Assembly (NCBI GenBank): GCA_964482435.1
Contig: CAYZXL010000007.1
Location: forward strand, 62,001-126,000
DNA from: CAYZXL01 sp964482435
GTDB lineage: Bacteria > Auribacterota > JABMQX01
Length of the DNA stretch: 64,000 bases
Direction of reading: 5' to 3'
Part shown: positions 1 through 7,044 of the stretch, piece by piece
Layout of the letters: each line of letters starts with the position of its first letter
Numbering within the stretch: the first letter of the stretch is position 1
The notes under the pieces: generated by a model
What the model saw: only the letters and a program-made list of their open reading frames with translations
Told to the model about the DNA's origin: nothing
The model's database searches: none
Made by a program: the position numbers and the translations under genes

Positions 1-2334
1 GATCGTGATTCCTCTCCAGTCCGCCGACGAAGGAGTTGTCGCTGCGGAGCGAAAAATGATTTTTTCTTCCGGTGTCCCCCTGGCAAAGAGCGTCCCCTGG
101 ACGTTCAGCCCCGCGCCCGAATGGTGGAGACCGTATGCCGAATCGAACCGGAGTTCCACTCCGGGCTGAATCGTGAGCGTCACTCCTTCTGGAACAAACA
201 GGTCATCTGAGACATTGAATGGGCTTTCTTCCCTCCTGAGGGTTGTGTCGCCGGGCAGGCCTCCTGCGATTCTTTTTCCCAGCGGCGAGACGACATCGAA
301 TTCCACCGTAAGGGTGGCACCATACCCAATTAAACCCCCGACCATCTTATAGTGGCCGGGCCAAACGGATTCGCCTTCGCGGTCAGCGACATATTTCGTC
401 TGATTCCAGGTCTCGGAATGGACGAATGACTTGCCTGGCTTGACGCCGATGCCGGTGAGGATTGCCAGACAGAACCGGGGCGGGTCGTAGATTAGCGTGT
501 CCCCCTCGTAAACCTTGAAAAAGAACTGGCAACTGTCCCAGAAGTCGAATTCAAGAGGGGTGGCGCCGGTGTTGGTAATAATGTATTGGATGTTGACCGG
601 CTCAGCAAACTTATAAACCACCTTGTCCAGGACAAGACGGTAGATGACGTGAGCCCCCTTCTCCTCGGCGAAAGCTCCCAGTGGCGTGGTCGCGGCAGAA
701 AGACCGGGGCCGAACCCGGTTTCAAGTCCGACCTGCGCATCTCTCGCTGTCACCTGAAAACGGTAGGTTGCACCGGGCGATAAACCCTTGACCTCGACTA
801 CACCCCATTCCTGTTCAGTTTGCCAGACCGGCGTAAGCGAGACGCTGAATCCGTGCACATCAACGTATCTATCCTCCGTCGCGTTGAAGATGGCGAACTC
901 TGCGGGGGGATAGATGCCCCCGCGGTCCAAAGAGATTGCAATGAACTCTGGCCCCCGGTACTTGACGACAGGCAGGCCGGGCGTTACAAAACGGTTGTCA
1001 ACGCCGAATGGCTCACTCGTGTCGGGAGTGCCGGGCTGCCCGAAACCGTCGTCTGGCGTTATCCGAATCCGCGCGTTCTCCACCCGAGCCACACCAACAT
1101 CTTTGAGGCTATCCCAAAGGACGTGGTTTTCCCAGGCGCCGGAAGGCGAACCGCGAACTTCCTCCGTGCCGTAAATGGGAAGCTGGTTCTTTATGGCTTC
1201 GTACCACAGTGGAGCGAGCGTCGCTTGTTTGAATGAAACTCCTCCGTCAACACTGTACTCAACACAGAGAGTGCACACGTCATACTCGGCGTCCGTCAGG
1301 AGGAATCGTACCTCCACAGCACCGCCTTGCGCTGCGACCGGTTCGACGATCTCGACGGAGGGTGGAGTGTACGACGTAACCCTCTGAGGAAAATAAATGG
1401 ATGAAAAACTGCCGTCCTCCGGTGGGTAGTCCATCTCCTGGCTGGATCCAGCCGAGCCCTCCGAACTCTCGAACACCGCCCCGGAGACGTCGCTTCCGGG
1501 ACCGGTGAAGGCTTTGATTTTCCCGGTACTTCCCCCACCGCCACCGTACTTGCCGCTACCGCCGTTCCCGCCATTTGCCGAAACGACGCCATCAATCACG
1601 ACGACAGCACCGCTGCCGTCAATGAGAATGCCTCCTCCGCTTCCGCCCCCAGCCGCGTAGGCGGTTGAGTCACCTTCGCCATCCTGGCCGTCCGTCGTGA
1701 GAAGTCCGGATACTGTTATGGACTGCGTGCCTCTGAGGTAAATGCTGCCGCCCCCTCGCCCGCCGGCTGCGGTTTCGGTGCTCAGTCCGCCGGAGCCCAT
1801 GCGGATTTCCCCTGATGCGTAATCGTACGGAAGACCGCCTCTGGGGCCCAGCCCGTACCCTTTTCCGCCTGGACCGCCGTGTCCGGCGCCGCTGCCTGCT
1901 GTGCCGGCAGGACTGAATCCAACGCCCGGGCCCTCATCGGCGCGGTATCCAGCATAATTCGCGTCAATCTCCCCGCCCGCGTGCACGATGATGTTCGGCG
2001 AGACCAATTTCAATGTCCCGGTGCCGGAAGTGTCATCGTACGGCGTGACTACAAGCCGCCCGTAAATCTCGACGGAATTGGAGTAGGTTCGGGCACCGTG
2101 CAGAAAGCAGGTCTCCCCGGCAGGCACAATCAGGTCCGATTGGTCATCGGTGACGGCACAATCGAGGTAATGAGAATTCAGAAGGACGAATGAAAAGGTG
2201 AGCAAGGCCCGCAAAAGGAAGAGTCGCCCGCGCTGAGCACCATCCCAACAACTCCTCGTTCCCCCCTTCTGCCCGACGCGAGACCAAACGAAACCCTCCG
2301 CCCGTTCCTTGGAAAAACGAACCATTCCATTCAT
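1..2334 (-). CDS. Large secreted beta-helix protein, C-terminus outside window
   Basis: Reading the minus strand from ATG at 2334 gives 778 codons without a stop, so the 3' end lies beyond position 1. A second in-frame ATG is at 2325. Residues about 38-52 form a hydrophobic signal-like segment. Residues about 125-290 are very rich in Gly (GGGGS, GGPGG runs). A fibronectin III-like stretch lies near 488-555. Residues about 560-650 resemble the BsuPI intracellular proteinase inhibitor fold (a conserved ITNTG strand followed by aromatic and Trp positions). From about 710 a right-handed parallel beta-helix begins (VPEGVTLTIQPGVELRF, then GTLFARGTPEEKIIF). The beta-helix phrasing matches the protein at 20481-24921. 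It is probably exported and displayed on the surface. The exact role is unknown, and carbohydrate or surface binding is only inferred from the fold. ORF integrity is well supported; the start is less certain. Confidence 0.8.
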   Translation of the reverse strand, partial: MNGMVRFSKERAEGFVWSRVGQKGGTRSCWDGAQRGRLFLLRALLTFSFVLLNSHYLDCAVTDDQSDLIVPAGETCFLHGARTYSNSVEIYGRLVVTPYDDTSGTGTLKLVSPNIIVHAGGEIDANYAGYRADEGPGVGFSPAGTAGSGAGHGGPGGKGYGLGPRGGLPYDYASGEIRMGSGGLSTETAAGGRGGGSIYLRGTQSITVSGLLTTDGQDGEGDSTAYAAGGGSGGGILIDGSGAVVVIDGVVSANGGNGGSGKYGGGGGSTGKIKAFTGPGSDVSGAVFESSEGSAGSSQEMDYPPEDGSFSSIYFPQRVTSYTPPSVEIVEPVAAQGGAVEVRFLLTDAEYDVCTLCVEYSVDGGVSFKQATLAPLWYEAIKNQLPIYGTEEVRGSPSGAWENHVLWDSLKDVGVARVENARIRITPDDGFGQPGTPDTSEPFGVDNRFVTPGLPVVKYRGPEFIAISLDRGGIYPPAEFAIFNATEDRYVDVHGFSVSLTPVWQTEQEWGVVEVKGLSPGATYRFQVTARDAQVGLETGFGPGLSAATTPLGAFAEEKGAHVIYRLVLDKVVYKFAEPVNIQYIITNTGATPLEFDFWDSCQFFFKVYEGDTLIYDPPRFCLAILTGIGVKPGKSFVHSETWNQTKYVADREGESVWPGHYKMVGGLIGYGATLTVEFDVVSPLGKRIAGGLPGDTTLRREESPFNVSDDLFVPEGVTLTIQPGVELRFDSAYGLHHSGAGLNVQGTLFARGTPEEKIIFRSAATTPSSADWRGITI

Positions 2335-2715
2335 CTTCTTGTCCCCCTGCATTGGAAAGCTCCGTCGCTGTCTGCTCCGAGACACGAATTGTTCCCAAAC
2401 CGCCCTGTTGTACTTTGCGCCCAGCTTCTGTTCGTGTCAAGCCCAAATTTGCGGCTGCTCGCTTGCCGAAACCACGGAAAGGCCTTTGAGAGAGTCGTCC
2501 TTTGCTGCGTGCGGGGCCACTCGCTTCGACTGGCTTGACTGGCCGATGACCGGAATGGAGCAAAGGCTTAACAGGTTGCCTCTCCTGCCGTAGGTGACCT
2601 GGCAAGGCCTCGCCCGCGAAGGTCTTGCCGCAAGAGACGTGCACCGCGGGGTGTGCTGTTGGTGAGCCGCTGTGTTGACTTCCACACGAAGCTTTTTCGG
2701 GCCCCTTGGCGAGGA
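2335..2715. other. Intergenic region upstream of the beta-helix gene
   Basis: No convincing gene here. It contains an imperfect hairpin at 2601-2629 (10-bp arms GGCAAGGCCT/AGGTCTTGCC around a 9-nt loop, one wobble pair) with no following T-run. A TTGACA box lies on the minus strand at 2435-2440, without a good -10 at 17 nt. It presumably holds the leader of the minus-strand beta-helix gene. Confidence 0.5.
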
Positions 2716-3207
2716 TTACAAATCGAGGGCGACGGCTGACTCGTCGCAGTCAGGGAACTTGTGGCAGCGGATGCACTCGGACCAGATTTTTCGGGGAAGC
2801 TTCTCTTTGGGATAGAGCTGGAAGCCGTTTCTCTCGAAGAAAGCAGGCACGTAGGTGAGAGCGAATATGCGCCCGATGCCGAGCTGCTTAGCCTCTCGAA
2901 TGCAGCGCTTGAGCAAACGCCTCCCTACCCCGCGGCTCTGGTATTTCTGGGAGACGGCGAGGGAACGGATTTCTGCGAGGTCTTCCCAGTCAATGTGGAG
3001 GGCTGCGCAGCCGAGGATGTCATCTTCCCTGTCGCAGACCCAATAATCCCGAAGGCACTCGTAGATGTCGTTGAGGGACCGCGGGAGCATCAGACCCTGG
3101 CTCGCATACAGCCCTATGATTTCTCTTATTTTCGGGACGTCGGCGATTTTCGCCTTTCTGATGCGGCACGTCGCCAATTTAGCTTTCTTTTCAAGCGGCT
3201 GAGTCAT
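2716..3207 (-). CDS. argA: Short-form N-acetylglutamate synthase (GNAT acetyltransferase)
   Basis: A 163-residue protein made of a single GNAT fold. It would acetylate glutamate with acetyl-CoA, the first step of arginine biosynthesis. Support comes from the block typical of stand-alone short ArgA proteins: CAALHIDWEDLAEIRSLAV, then the acetyl-CoA loop QSRGVGRRLL, then FALTYVPAFFERNGF, and a C-terminal KIWSECIRCHKFPDCDE with its conserved Cys residues. The classical long ArgA has an N-terminal amino-acid kinase domain, which is absent here. No other arg gene is in the window. The ATG at 3207 follows a Lys/Arg-rich N-terminus without signal peptide, so the protein is cytosolic. Another GNAT specificity cannot be fully excluded. 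Confidence 0.8.
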   Translation of the reverse strand: MTQPLEKKAKLATCRIRKAKIADVPKIREIIGLYASQGLMLPRSLNDIYECLRDYWVCDREDDILGCAALHIDWEDLAEIRSLAVSQKYQSRGVGRRLLKRCIREAKQLGIGRIFALTYVPAFFERNGFQLYPKEKLPRKIWSECIRCHKFPDCDESAVALDL

Positions 3208-3284
3208 GGGCTATCCATTCGCTCCATCTCAAGAATATAGGAAGTATTGCACGGCCTATTTCAAATATCAAATCTTTTGGCTTG

Positions 3285-3677
3285 TCAAGCGCCAACCATA
3301 GGCTCGACCCGAAGTCGCCTTGCATTAACACTGGGACTCAAAAGTCCGACGTGGTGACATTGCCAGAGACGAACACTATCGGAGTGCACAGAATCATGTA
3401 CGGCGGAAAGGGCCTCAAGGTGGACATTGGCGCATACGAGTTTCACATCTGGCCCCCCACCGCGGAGCCCCTTACCCGGGACGTCGCGTTGACATGGAGC
3501 ACTCTCGCAGGCAAGACCTATTCCGTTTTTCGATCCCCCGACATGCTGGTGTGGGAACTCGCAGCCGAGAATATCGCCTCTGCTGGCGACACCGTAACGA
3601 CCTGGATTGACCCGACAGCACCGCTCTTGTCTCCCGAAGTACCCCGCGCATACTACAGGCTGCAGGAGAAGCAATAG
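3285..3677 (+). pseudogene. Orphan C-terminal fragment of a secreted beta-helix-type protein
   Basis: The reading frame ends at TAG 3675-3677 and stays open back to the argA start, with no ATG and no ribosome binding site. From about 3300 it matches the C-terminus of the protein at 24968-26902: SPCINTG versus SPCIDAG, HRIMYGGKGLKVDIGAYEF versus HRIMYGGKSLRVDMGAYEF, and an ending YYRLQEKQ versus FYRMLENP. Only about 125 residues remain of what should be a protein of several hundred residues, and no signal peptide or beta-helix body precedes them. I read it as the stump of a duplicated, deleted gene. Its stop lies in the same frame as the truncated methyltransferase that follows. Confidence 0.75.
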
Positions 3678-3767
3678 GGCCGCCTGCCGCCCCACGCCCC
3701 TTGTCCGGCTTGCCCGGCCCGGGAACGGCCTCGTGGCCTCCCGCGTCGCCTGGACCGCTTTGACCTG

Positions 3768-4436
3768 ATGATGAAGCTCGCCGGCATGCCCGCTTCGGAT
3801 GAGGTCCAGATTCTCGACCTCGGCTGCGGCCCGGGCTCGCTATCGTTCTTCGCCCGTCGTTGCTATCCGAAAGCCCGGATTTTGGCGGTGGACTTTGACC
3901 CGATTCTTCTAAAAATCGGCCAGGAGATGGCAAAAGGGACGACCGACCGAATTCAGTTCAAGCGGGCTGACCTCCGCGACGGGGACTGGTGGGCGGATTA
4001 TCGGGAAACGTTCGACCTGGTGGTTTCCGCGACGGCGCTTCACTGGCTGAACGCCGAGCATCTCGCGCAGACCTTCCGACGAACATACGAAGTCCTTAAA
4101 CCCGGCGCATGGTTTTTCAACTCCGACCACGTAGCAAGCGACGACCCGGCCGTAGGCGGGGCTCGTTACCGCGAGCTTTTGGAGCAGAAGCAGCAGGCGG
4201 CGTTCCGAGCAACGAAAGCCGACGATTGGGAGGGGTTCTGGCAGAAGCTGGCAGAGGAGCTCGGCGCTCCGAACATCGCGTCCGTGAGAGACATCTCGGA
4301 GTGCTGGGAAGGGACGGACGACGGGCAGCCAATGCAGTTTCACCTCACCGCGCTGCAAGCATCCGGCTTCCGGCACGTCGAGGTTTGCTGGCAGGACCTC
4401 GGCGAAGCAGTCATCGGAGCGCAAAAGCAATCGTAG
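3768..4436 (+). CDS. Class I SAM-dependent methyltransferase, probably N-truncated
   Basis: A 222-residue Rossmann methyltransferase of the trans-aconitate methyltransferase-like group. Motif I is ILDLGCGPGSLS (about residues 14-25), the acidic end of strand beta2 is AVDFD, and motif IV lies near DLVVSATALHWL. The substrate is unknown. Relatives normally carry 30-50 residues before motif I containing the helix that packs over SAM. Here the frame upstream of ATG 3768 is open only to TAG 3675 and offers no ATG, GTG or TTG start, and no clear ribosome binding site precedes 3768. Codons just upstream (RLDRFDLMM) look like part of the lost N-terminal helix. It is therefore probably a decayed gene fused to the scar of the preceding fragment, although a short functional protein is possible. 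Confidence 0.65.
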   Translation: MMKLAGMPASDEVQILDLGCGPGSLSFFARRCYPKARILAVDFDPILLKIGQEMAKGTTDRIQFKRADLRDGDWWADYRETFDLVVSATALHWLNAEHLAQTFRRTYEVLKPGAWFFNSDHVASDDPAVGGARYRELLEQKQQAAFRATKADDWEGFWQKLAEELGAPNIASVRDISECWEGTDDGQPMQFHLTALQASGFRHVEVCWQDLGEAVIGAQKQS

Positions 4437-4486
4437 CCCCGCTCTCGTCCCGCCATGGGGGGATTGTCGCTTTTTTTGGGTCGGTC

Positions 4487-4515
4487 TTGACAAACTGTAA
4501 CTAAAATGCTATATT
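4487..4515 (+). promoter_or_regulatory. Sigma-70-type promoter
   Basis: TTGACA at 4487-4492 and TATATT at 4510-4515 are separated by exactly 17 nt in an AT-rich pocket. This is the best consensus promoter in the window. Transcription would start near 4522 and read into the winged-helix gene at 4618. Confidence 0.8.
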
Positions 4516-4563
4516 CCTGCCAGAAGTGCGGAAGCCTGGGCCTGCGCGCTCCGCCCGTGTGAA

Positions 4564-4580
4564 ACCCCGCCGTAGGCGGG
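4564..4580 (+). repeat. Perfect hairpin in the leader of the winged-helix gene
   Basis: CCCCGCC-GTA-GGCGGGG, a 7-bp perfect stem with a 3-nt loop, lies between the promoter and the GTG start. The same GTA-loop hairpin recurs at 6411-6427 with a slightly different stem, so it belongs to the dispersed hairpin family described for 6408-6840. Confidence 0.6.
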
Positions 4581-4617
4581 GCCGAAGGCGCCAGGGACGC
4601 AGGGTTAGAGGCCAACT

Positions 4618-5147
4618 GTGAAGACGACCTGGTGTAAAGTTCCCGACGAAGCGACGGAGCAGCTCAAGAGGGGTGTTCTTTCCCCGAGGGAGTGGCAGGT
4701 CTATGCCATTCTGTGCGCGATGTCCCACTACGAGACACGCGTCGCCTTCACGAGCGCCCCCGAAATCGGCAGACTCGCCGGCATGCCCCAGCGCACCGTG
4801 AGGTGGGTTCTGTCCCAGCTCGAGCATCGTCACGGGTGGTTCGGGTCCACTCCCAAAAGGGCGTCAACGGGAACTATGAAATCACGGTTCACCTCGCGCA
4901 GGATTTGCATTGCCGGGCATTGCCGGGACCTTGCCGTGCCCGGCGGGGCAGAGAGCGGATGCAGAGCGCCCCTGCCATCTCAGGCTCTGCGCAACCCCGT
5001 GTTCCGCAGGGCGGAGCGGCACGGGTGTGCCGGTGGCATCCCGCCTTCGGCGGAACCCGTGGTTCATGGGCAAGACGCCCATGCCGCGTTTACACAGCCG
5101 CACGCTCAATCGGTCCTTCCTTGCCGCGTTCGCCAGGCCTGTGTTAA
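4618..5147 (+). pseudogene. Winged-helix DNA-binding protein with an internal frameshift
   Basis: From GTG 4618 the first 75 or so residues resemble the helix-turn-helix domain of plasmid and phage replication or regulatory proteins: LSPREWQVYAIL, SAPEIGRLAGMPQRTVRWVL, LEHR. The expected wing (GWVRVHSQKGVNGNYEITVHL) appears intact, but only in a different frame (codon positions divisible by 3) from about 4845. The frame therefore breaks near 4835-4850. After the wing, the second frame runs into a hairpin repeat (5017-5087), and its last 60 or so residues look like translated repeat, not protein. The other frame ends at 5163. A strong promoter at 4487-4515 and a hairpin leader precede it. It could be a recently broken gene or a sequencing slip in GC-rich DNA. 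Confidence 0.6.
5017..5087 (+). repeat. Dispersed hairpin repeat, copy 1
   Basis: Three stems in a row: CGGCAC-GGGT-GTGCCG (5017-5032), CCGCC-TTC-GGCGG (from 5041) and CATGGGC-AAGAC-GCCCATG (to about 5084). Segment 5033-5087 matches 41202-41261 in reverse complement, with paired changes in the stems. It lies at the 3' end of the broken winged-helix gene. Confidence 0.65.
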
Positions 5148-5336
5148 CCTTCTGTCGGTCTGAGTCTCGGGCGCGGCCGTGAAGAGCGATGCCGAGCGGG
5201 ACGGCGGCGGTCTTGCTTGCCTCATGCCGCCAACGGTGGTACGGCCGCCGTTCCTGGAGCTACAAGGGCGCCTGCCCTGGAACTGAGCGATTCCGGCCCC
5301 TCGCCTGAAAATCGTTGCAAAGAAAGGGCGAATCCC

Positions 5337-6095
5337 ATGCCGAAAGTTCCGGTAGCTCTCCAACTCTACACCGTCCGGCAGGATGTGGAAAAAGACCTGC
5401 CGGGAACGCTTCGAAAAGTCGCCGAGCTCGGCTACACCGGAGTCGAGTTCGCTGGCTACGGTCAACGGAAAGCGTCCGAGCTGAAATCTCTTCTTGCCGA
5501 CCTGAACCTTCGCCCCGCTGGCGGGCACGTTCCCATTGACCGTCTGGAGAAGGACCTCGACGCAATCGTCCAGTTCAGCCTGGAGCTCCAAAATCGGTAC
5601 ATCGTCTGTCCCTGGATTCCCTCCGACCGCCGGAAAGACAAATCCGACTGGCTCACCATCGCCGAGCTCTTCAACTCCATCGGGGAGAAATGCACTCGCA
5701 GCGGTCTGACCTTCTGCTATCACAACCACAGCTTTGAGTTTCAGAAATTCGGCGACGAGTGCGCCCTCGACCTCCTGTTCGGCGCCACCGACGCGAACTT
5801 CGTGAAATTTGAACCGGACACTTACTGGATCAAGCACGGAGGTCTCGACCCTGCGGAGTACATCAAGCGGTACGCGGGACGATGTCCCCTCATCCACCTC
5901 AAAGACATGGCCGACGACGAGAAACGCTCATTCGCCGAAATCGGCCGCGGAATCCTCGATTGGGATACCATCTTTGAAGCCGCAGAAGCAGCCGGCGCCG
6001 AATGGTACATCGTCGAGCAGGACACATGCCCCGGCCCGCCCATCGAAAGCGCCCGCTCCAGTTTCGAGAATCTGACGAAATGGGGAAAAGCGTAA
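5337..6095 (+). CDS. Sugar phosphate isomerase/epimerase (xylose isomerase-like TIM barrel)
   Basis: ATG 5337 (MPKVPVALQLYTVRQDVEKD) is preceded by GAAAGGG and gives 252 residues. An open extension to 5217 has no family similarity. The AP-endonuclease-2 type TIM barrel shows the usual strand-end landmarks: QLYTVR at the N-terminus, GYTGVEFAGY, YHNHSFEF (metal His and Glu region), FEPDTYWIKHGG, LIHLKDM and the C-terminal YIVEQDT. Such proteins isomerise or epimerise keto sugars or inositols with a divalent metal. The true substrate cannot be read from sequence. No signal peptide is present, so it acts in the cytosol. It is a single gene followed by a repeat-rich gap. Confidence 0.8.
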   Translation: MPKVPVALQLYTVRQDVEKDLPGTLRKVAELGYTGVEFAGYGQRKASELKSLLADLNLRPAGGHVPIDRLEKDLDAIVQFSLELQNRYIVCPWIPSDRRKDKSDWLTIAELFNSIGEKCTRSGLTFCYHNHSFEFQKFGDECALDLLFGATDANFVKFEPDTYWIKHGGLDPAEYIKRYAGRCPLIHLKDMADDEKRSFAEIGRGILDWDTIFEAAEAAGAEWYIVEQDTCPGPPIESARSSFENLTKWGKA

Positions 6096-6134
6096 GTGCT
6101 CCCATTCGTAACCCCCAATTACGTATCTTTGCGG

Positions 6135-6240
6135 GACAGGATGGACGGGATAAACACGACTCTGTGAATCCTCTTCGTCCCGTTTTCAGTTTTGTGAGTA
6201 TCGGGCATGGAAGGGCTGTGTCTGAGCGGGGCGGTCCCGA
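6135..6240 (+). repeat. Dispersed ACAGGAT-type repeat, copy 1
   Basis: Begins GACAGGATGGACGGGATAAA, continues with CTCTGTGAATCCTCTTCG and ends near CATGGAAGGGCTGTGTCTGA. The same order of blocks with scattered substitutions is found at 50380-50468. It is intergenic in both places. Confidence 0.6.
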
Positions 6241-6407
6241 GGGCGTCCCCCGCCGAGGGCGGGGCATCGAGGACAGGTGCCCGCGATACAACCCGGGGAG
6301 ATGAAACACCCCCGGACCAACTCCAACCGGTGCAACTATGAGTCAGCGAAATTGGACCGACCCGTGCCCCGCATTCCCACAAAAGCGGCAAGCGGGGTCG
6401 GATCCCT

Positions 6408-6505
6408 CAATCCCGCCGTAGGCGGGATGAAACTCGATAGCCACGGGCGTTAGCCCGTGGAACCAGAAGCCCGGATTGAATCAAGCCCGCGCAGGGGGCG
6501 GCACA
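6408..6505 (+). repeat. Structured repeat unit A, copy 1
   Basis: Contains the hairpins TCCCGCC-GTA-GGCGGGA (6411-6427) and CCACGGGC-GTTA-GCCCGTGG (6441-6460), then the conserved blocks AACCAGAAGCCCGGATTGAA and TCAAGCCCGCGCAG. The second copy at 13828-13921 keeps the linkers and changes both sides of the stems together. Confidence 0.7.
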
Positions 6506-6564
6506 TTGCCTCAATCGAAAGTGGCGCTCCCTGCGGGAGCTGGGGGTTTGTTTGTCTTCCGGGC

Positions 6565-6604
6565 ATCCACGGGCTTACGCCCGAGGCAAGGACAGTGTCG
6601 CCCC
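6565..6604 (+). repeat. 40-bp exact direct repeat, copy 1
   Basis: Starts ATCCACGGGCTTACGCCCGA and ends GTGTCGCCCC. It is identical to 6698-6737, 133 bp downstream. It includes a CGGGC-TTAC-GCCCG hairpin and leads into a C-run/G-run hairpin whose stem differs between the two copies. Confidence 0.8.
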
Positions 6605-6697
6605 CGCCGGGGGTTAAAAGCCGCGCCTTGGTGACAGGGCCGTGAGCTATGGTCGCGCCCGCTGCGCGGGGTCTGCCTCGCTTTGCTGTCCATGTGT

Positions 6698-6737
6698 ATC
6701 CACGGGCTTACGCCCGAGGCAAGGACAGTGTCGCCCC
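6698..6737 (+). repeat. 40-bp exact direct repeat, copy 2
   Basis: Second identical copy of 6565-6604. Here the following hairpin is GCCCC-TATC-GGGGC. The sequence from 6728 onward (GTGTCGCCCC, then CTGCAAAG about 40 nt later) also matches 13719-13785. Confidence 0.8.
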
Positions 6738-6954
6738 TATCGGGGCTAATGAGCACGAGCCGACCTCATGTCCGCTGCAAAGGGACGGTCCGCCGCTGCC
6801 GGGGCTCACCCAAACAAGGGACACCCAGGGCGGTGCCCTGGGGTGGTGATCGCAAAAAAGGCCTGAAGCCCTGAAGGGGCGAAATATGGGCGGCTGCCCC
6901 TAAAACACAGCCGCGCGCCAGGAAAACGCGAGGCTTGACATTAAAGGAGGAAAC

Positions 6955-7029
6955 ATGCAATATCACGACTCTTGGTACGGGGAGAGTCTGCTGGTTCGGG
7001 GCGGCCAGCGAGGTGCAGGACATTTTTAA
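6955..7029 (+). CDS. Possible 24-residue leader ORF
   Basis: ATG 6955 follows an optimal AAAGGAGGAAAC ribosome binding site and encodes MQYHDSWYGESLLVRGGQRG plus four residues, ending at TAA 7027-7029. The gap to the ADP-ribosylglycohydrolase start is 15 nt, so the two could be translationally coupled. I recognise no family. A TTGACA at 6935-6940 lies just upstream, with only a weak -10 (CAATAT) 17 nt later. It may be a leader peptide, a tiny protein or the stump of a lost gene. Confidence 0.35.
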   Translation: MQYHDSWYGESLLVRGGQRGAGHF

Positions 7030-7044
7030 GAAGAGGGGAGGATT

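Larger units (their letters stand above)
6096..6954. other. Gene-free stretch filled with hairpin repeats
   Basis: About 860 bp with no supported gene apart from the small ORF that follows it. Frames through it translate hairpin repeats. From 6135 there is a roughly 105-bp dispersed repeat. From 6408 to about 6840 it is a succession of hairpins with differing stems: 6411-6427, 6441-6460, GCTCCC-TGC-GGGAGC near 6524, CCCCC-G-C-CGGGGG near 6601, CCCGC-TGC-GCGGG near 6657, GCCCC-TATC-GGGGC near 6733 and CCCAGGGC-GGT-GCCCTGGG near 6826. Confidence 0.7.

Noticed and set aside
2435..2440. TTGACA as promoter of the left-edge beta-helix gene
   Set aside because: No acceptable -10 hexamer at 16-18 nt.
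2144..2644. A 166-codon minus-strand frame
   Set aside because: It overlaps the true beta-helix gene in a different frame; the true gene has an in-frame ATG, a signal-like segment and recognisable domains.
6408..6840. Possible CRISPR array
   Set aside because: Repeats are of several kinds, irregularly spaced, with variable palindromic stems; no cas genes are in the window.
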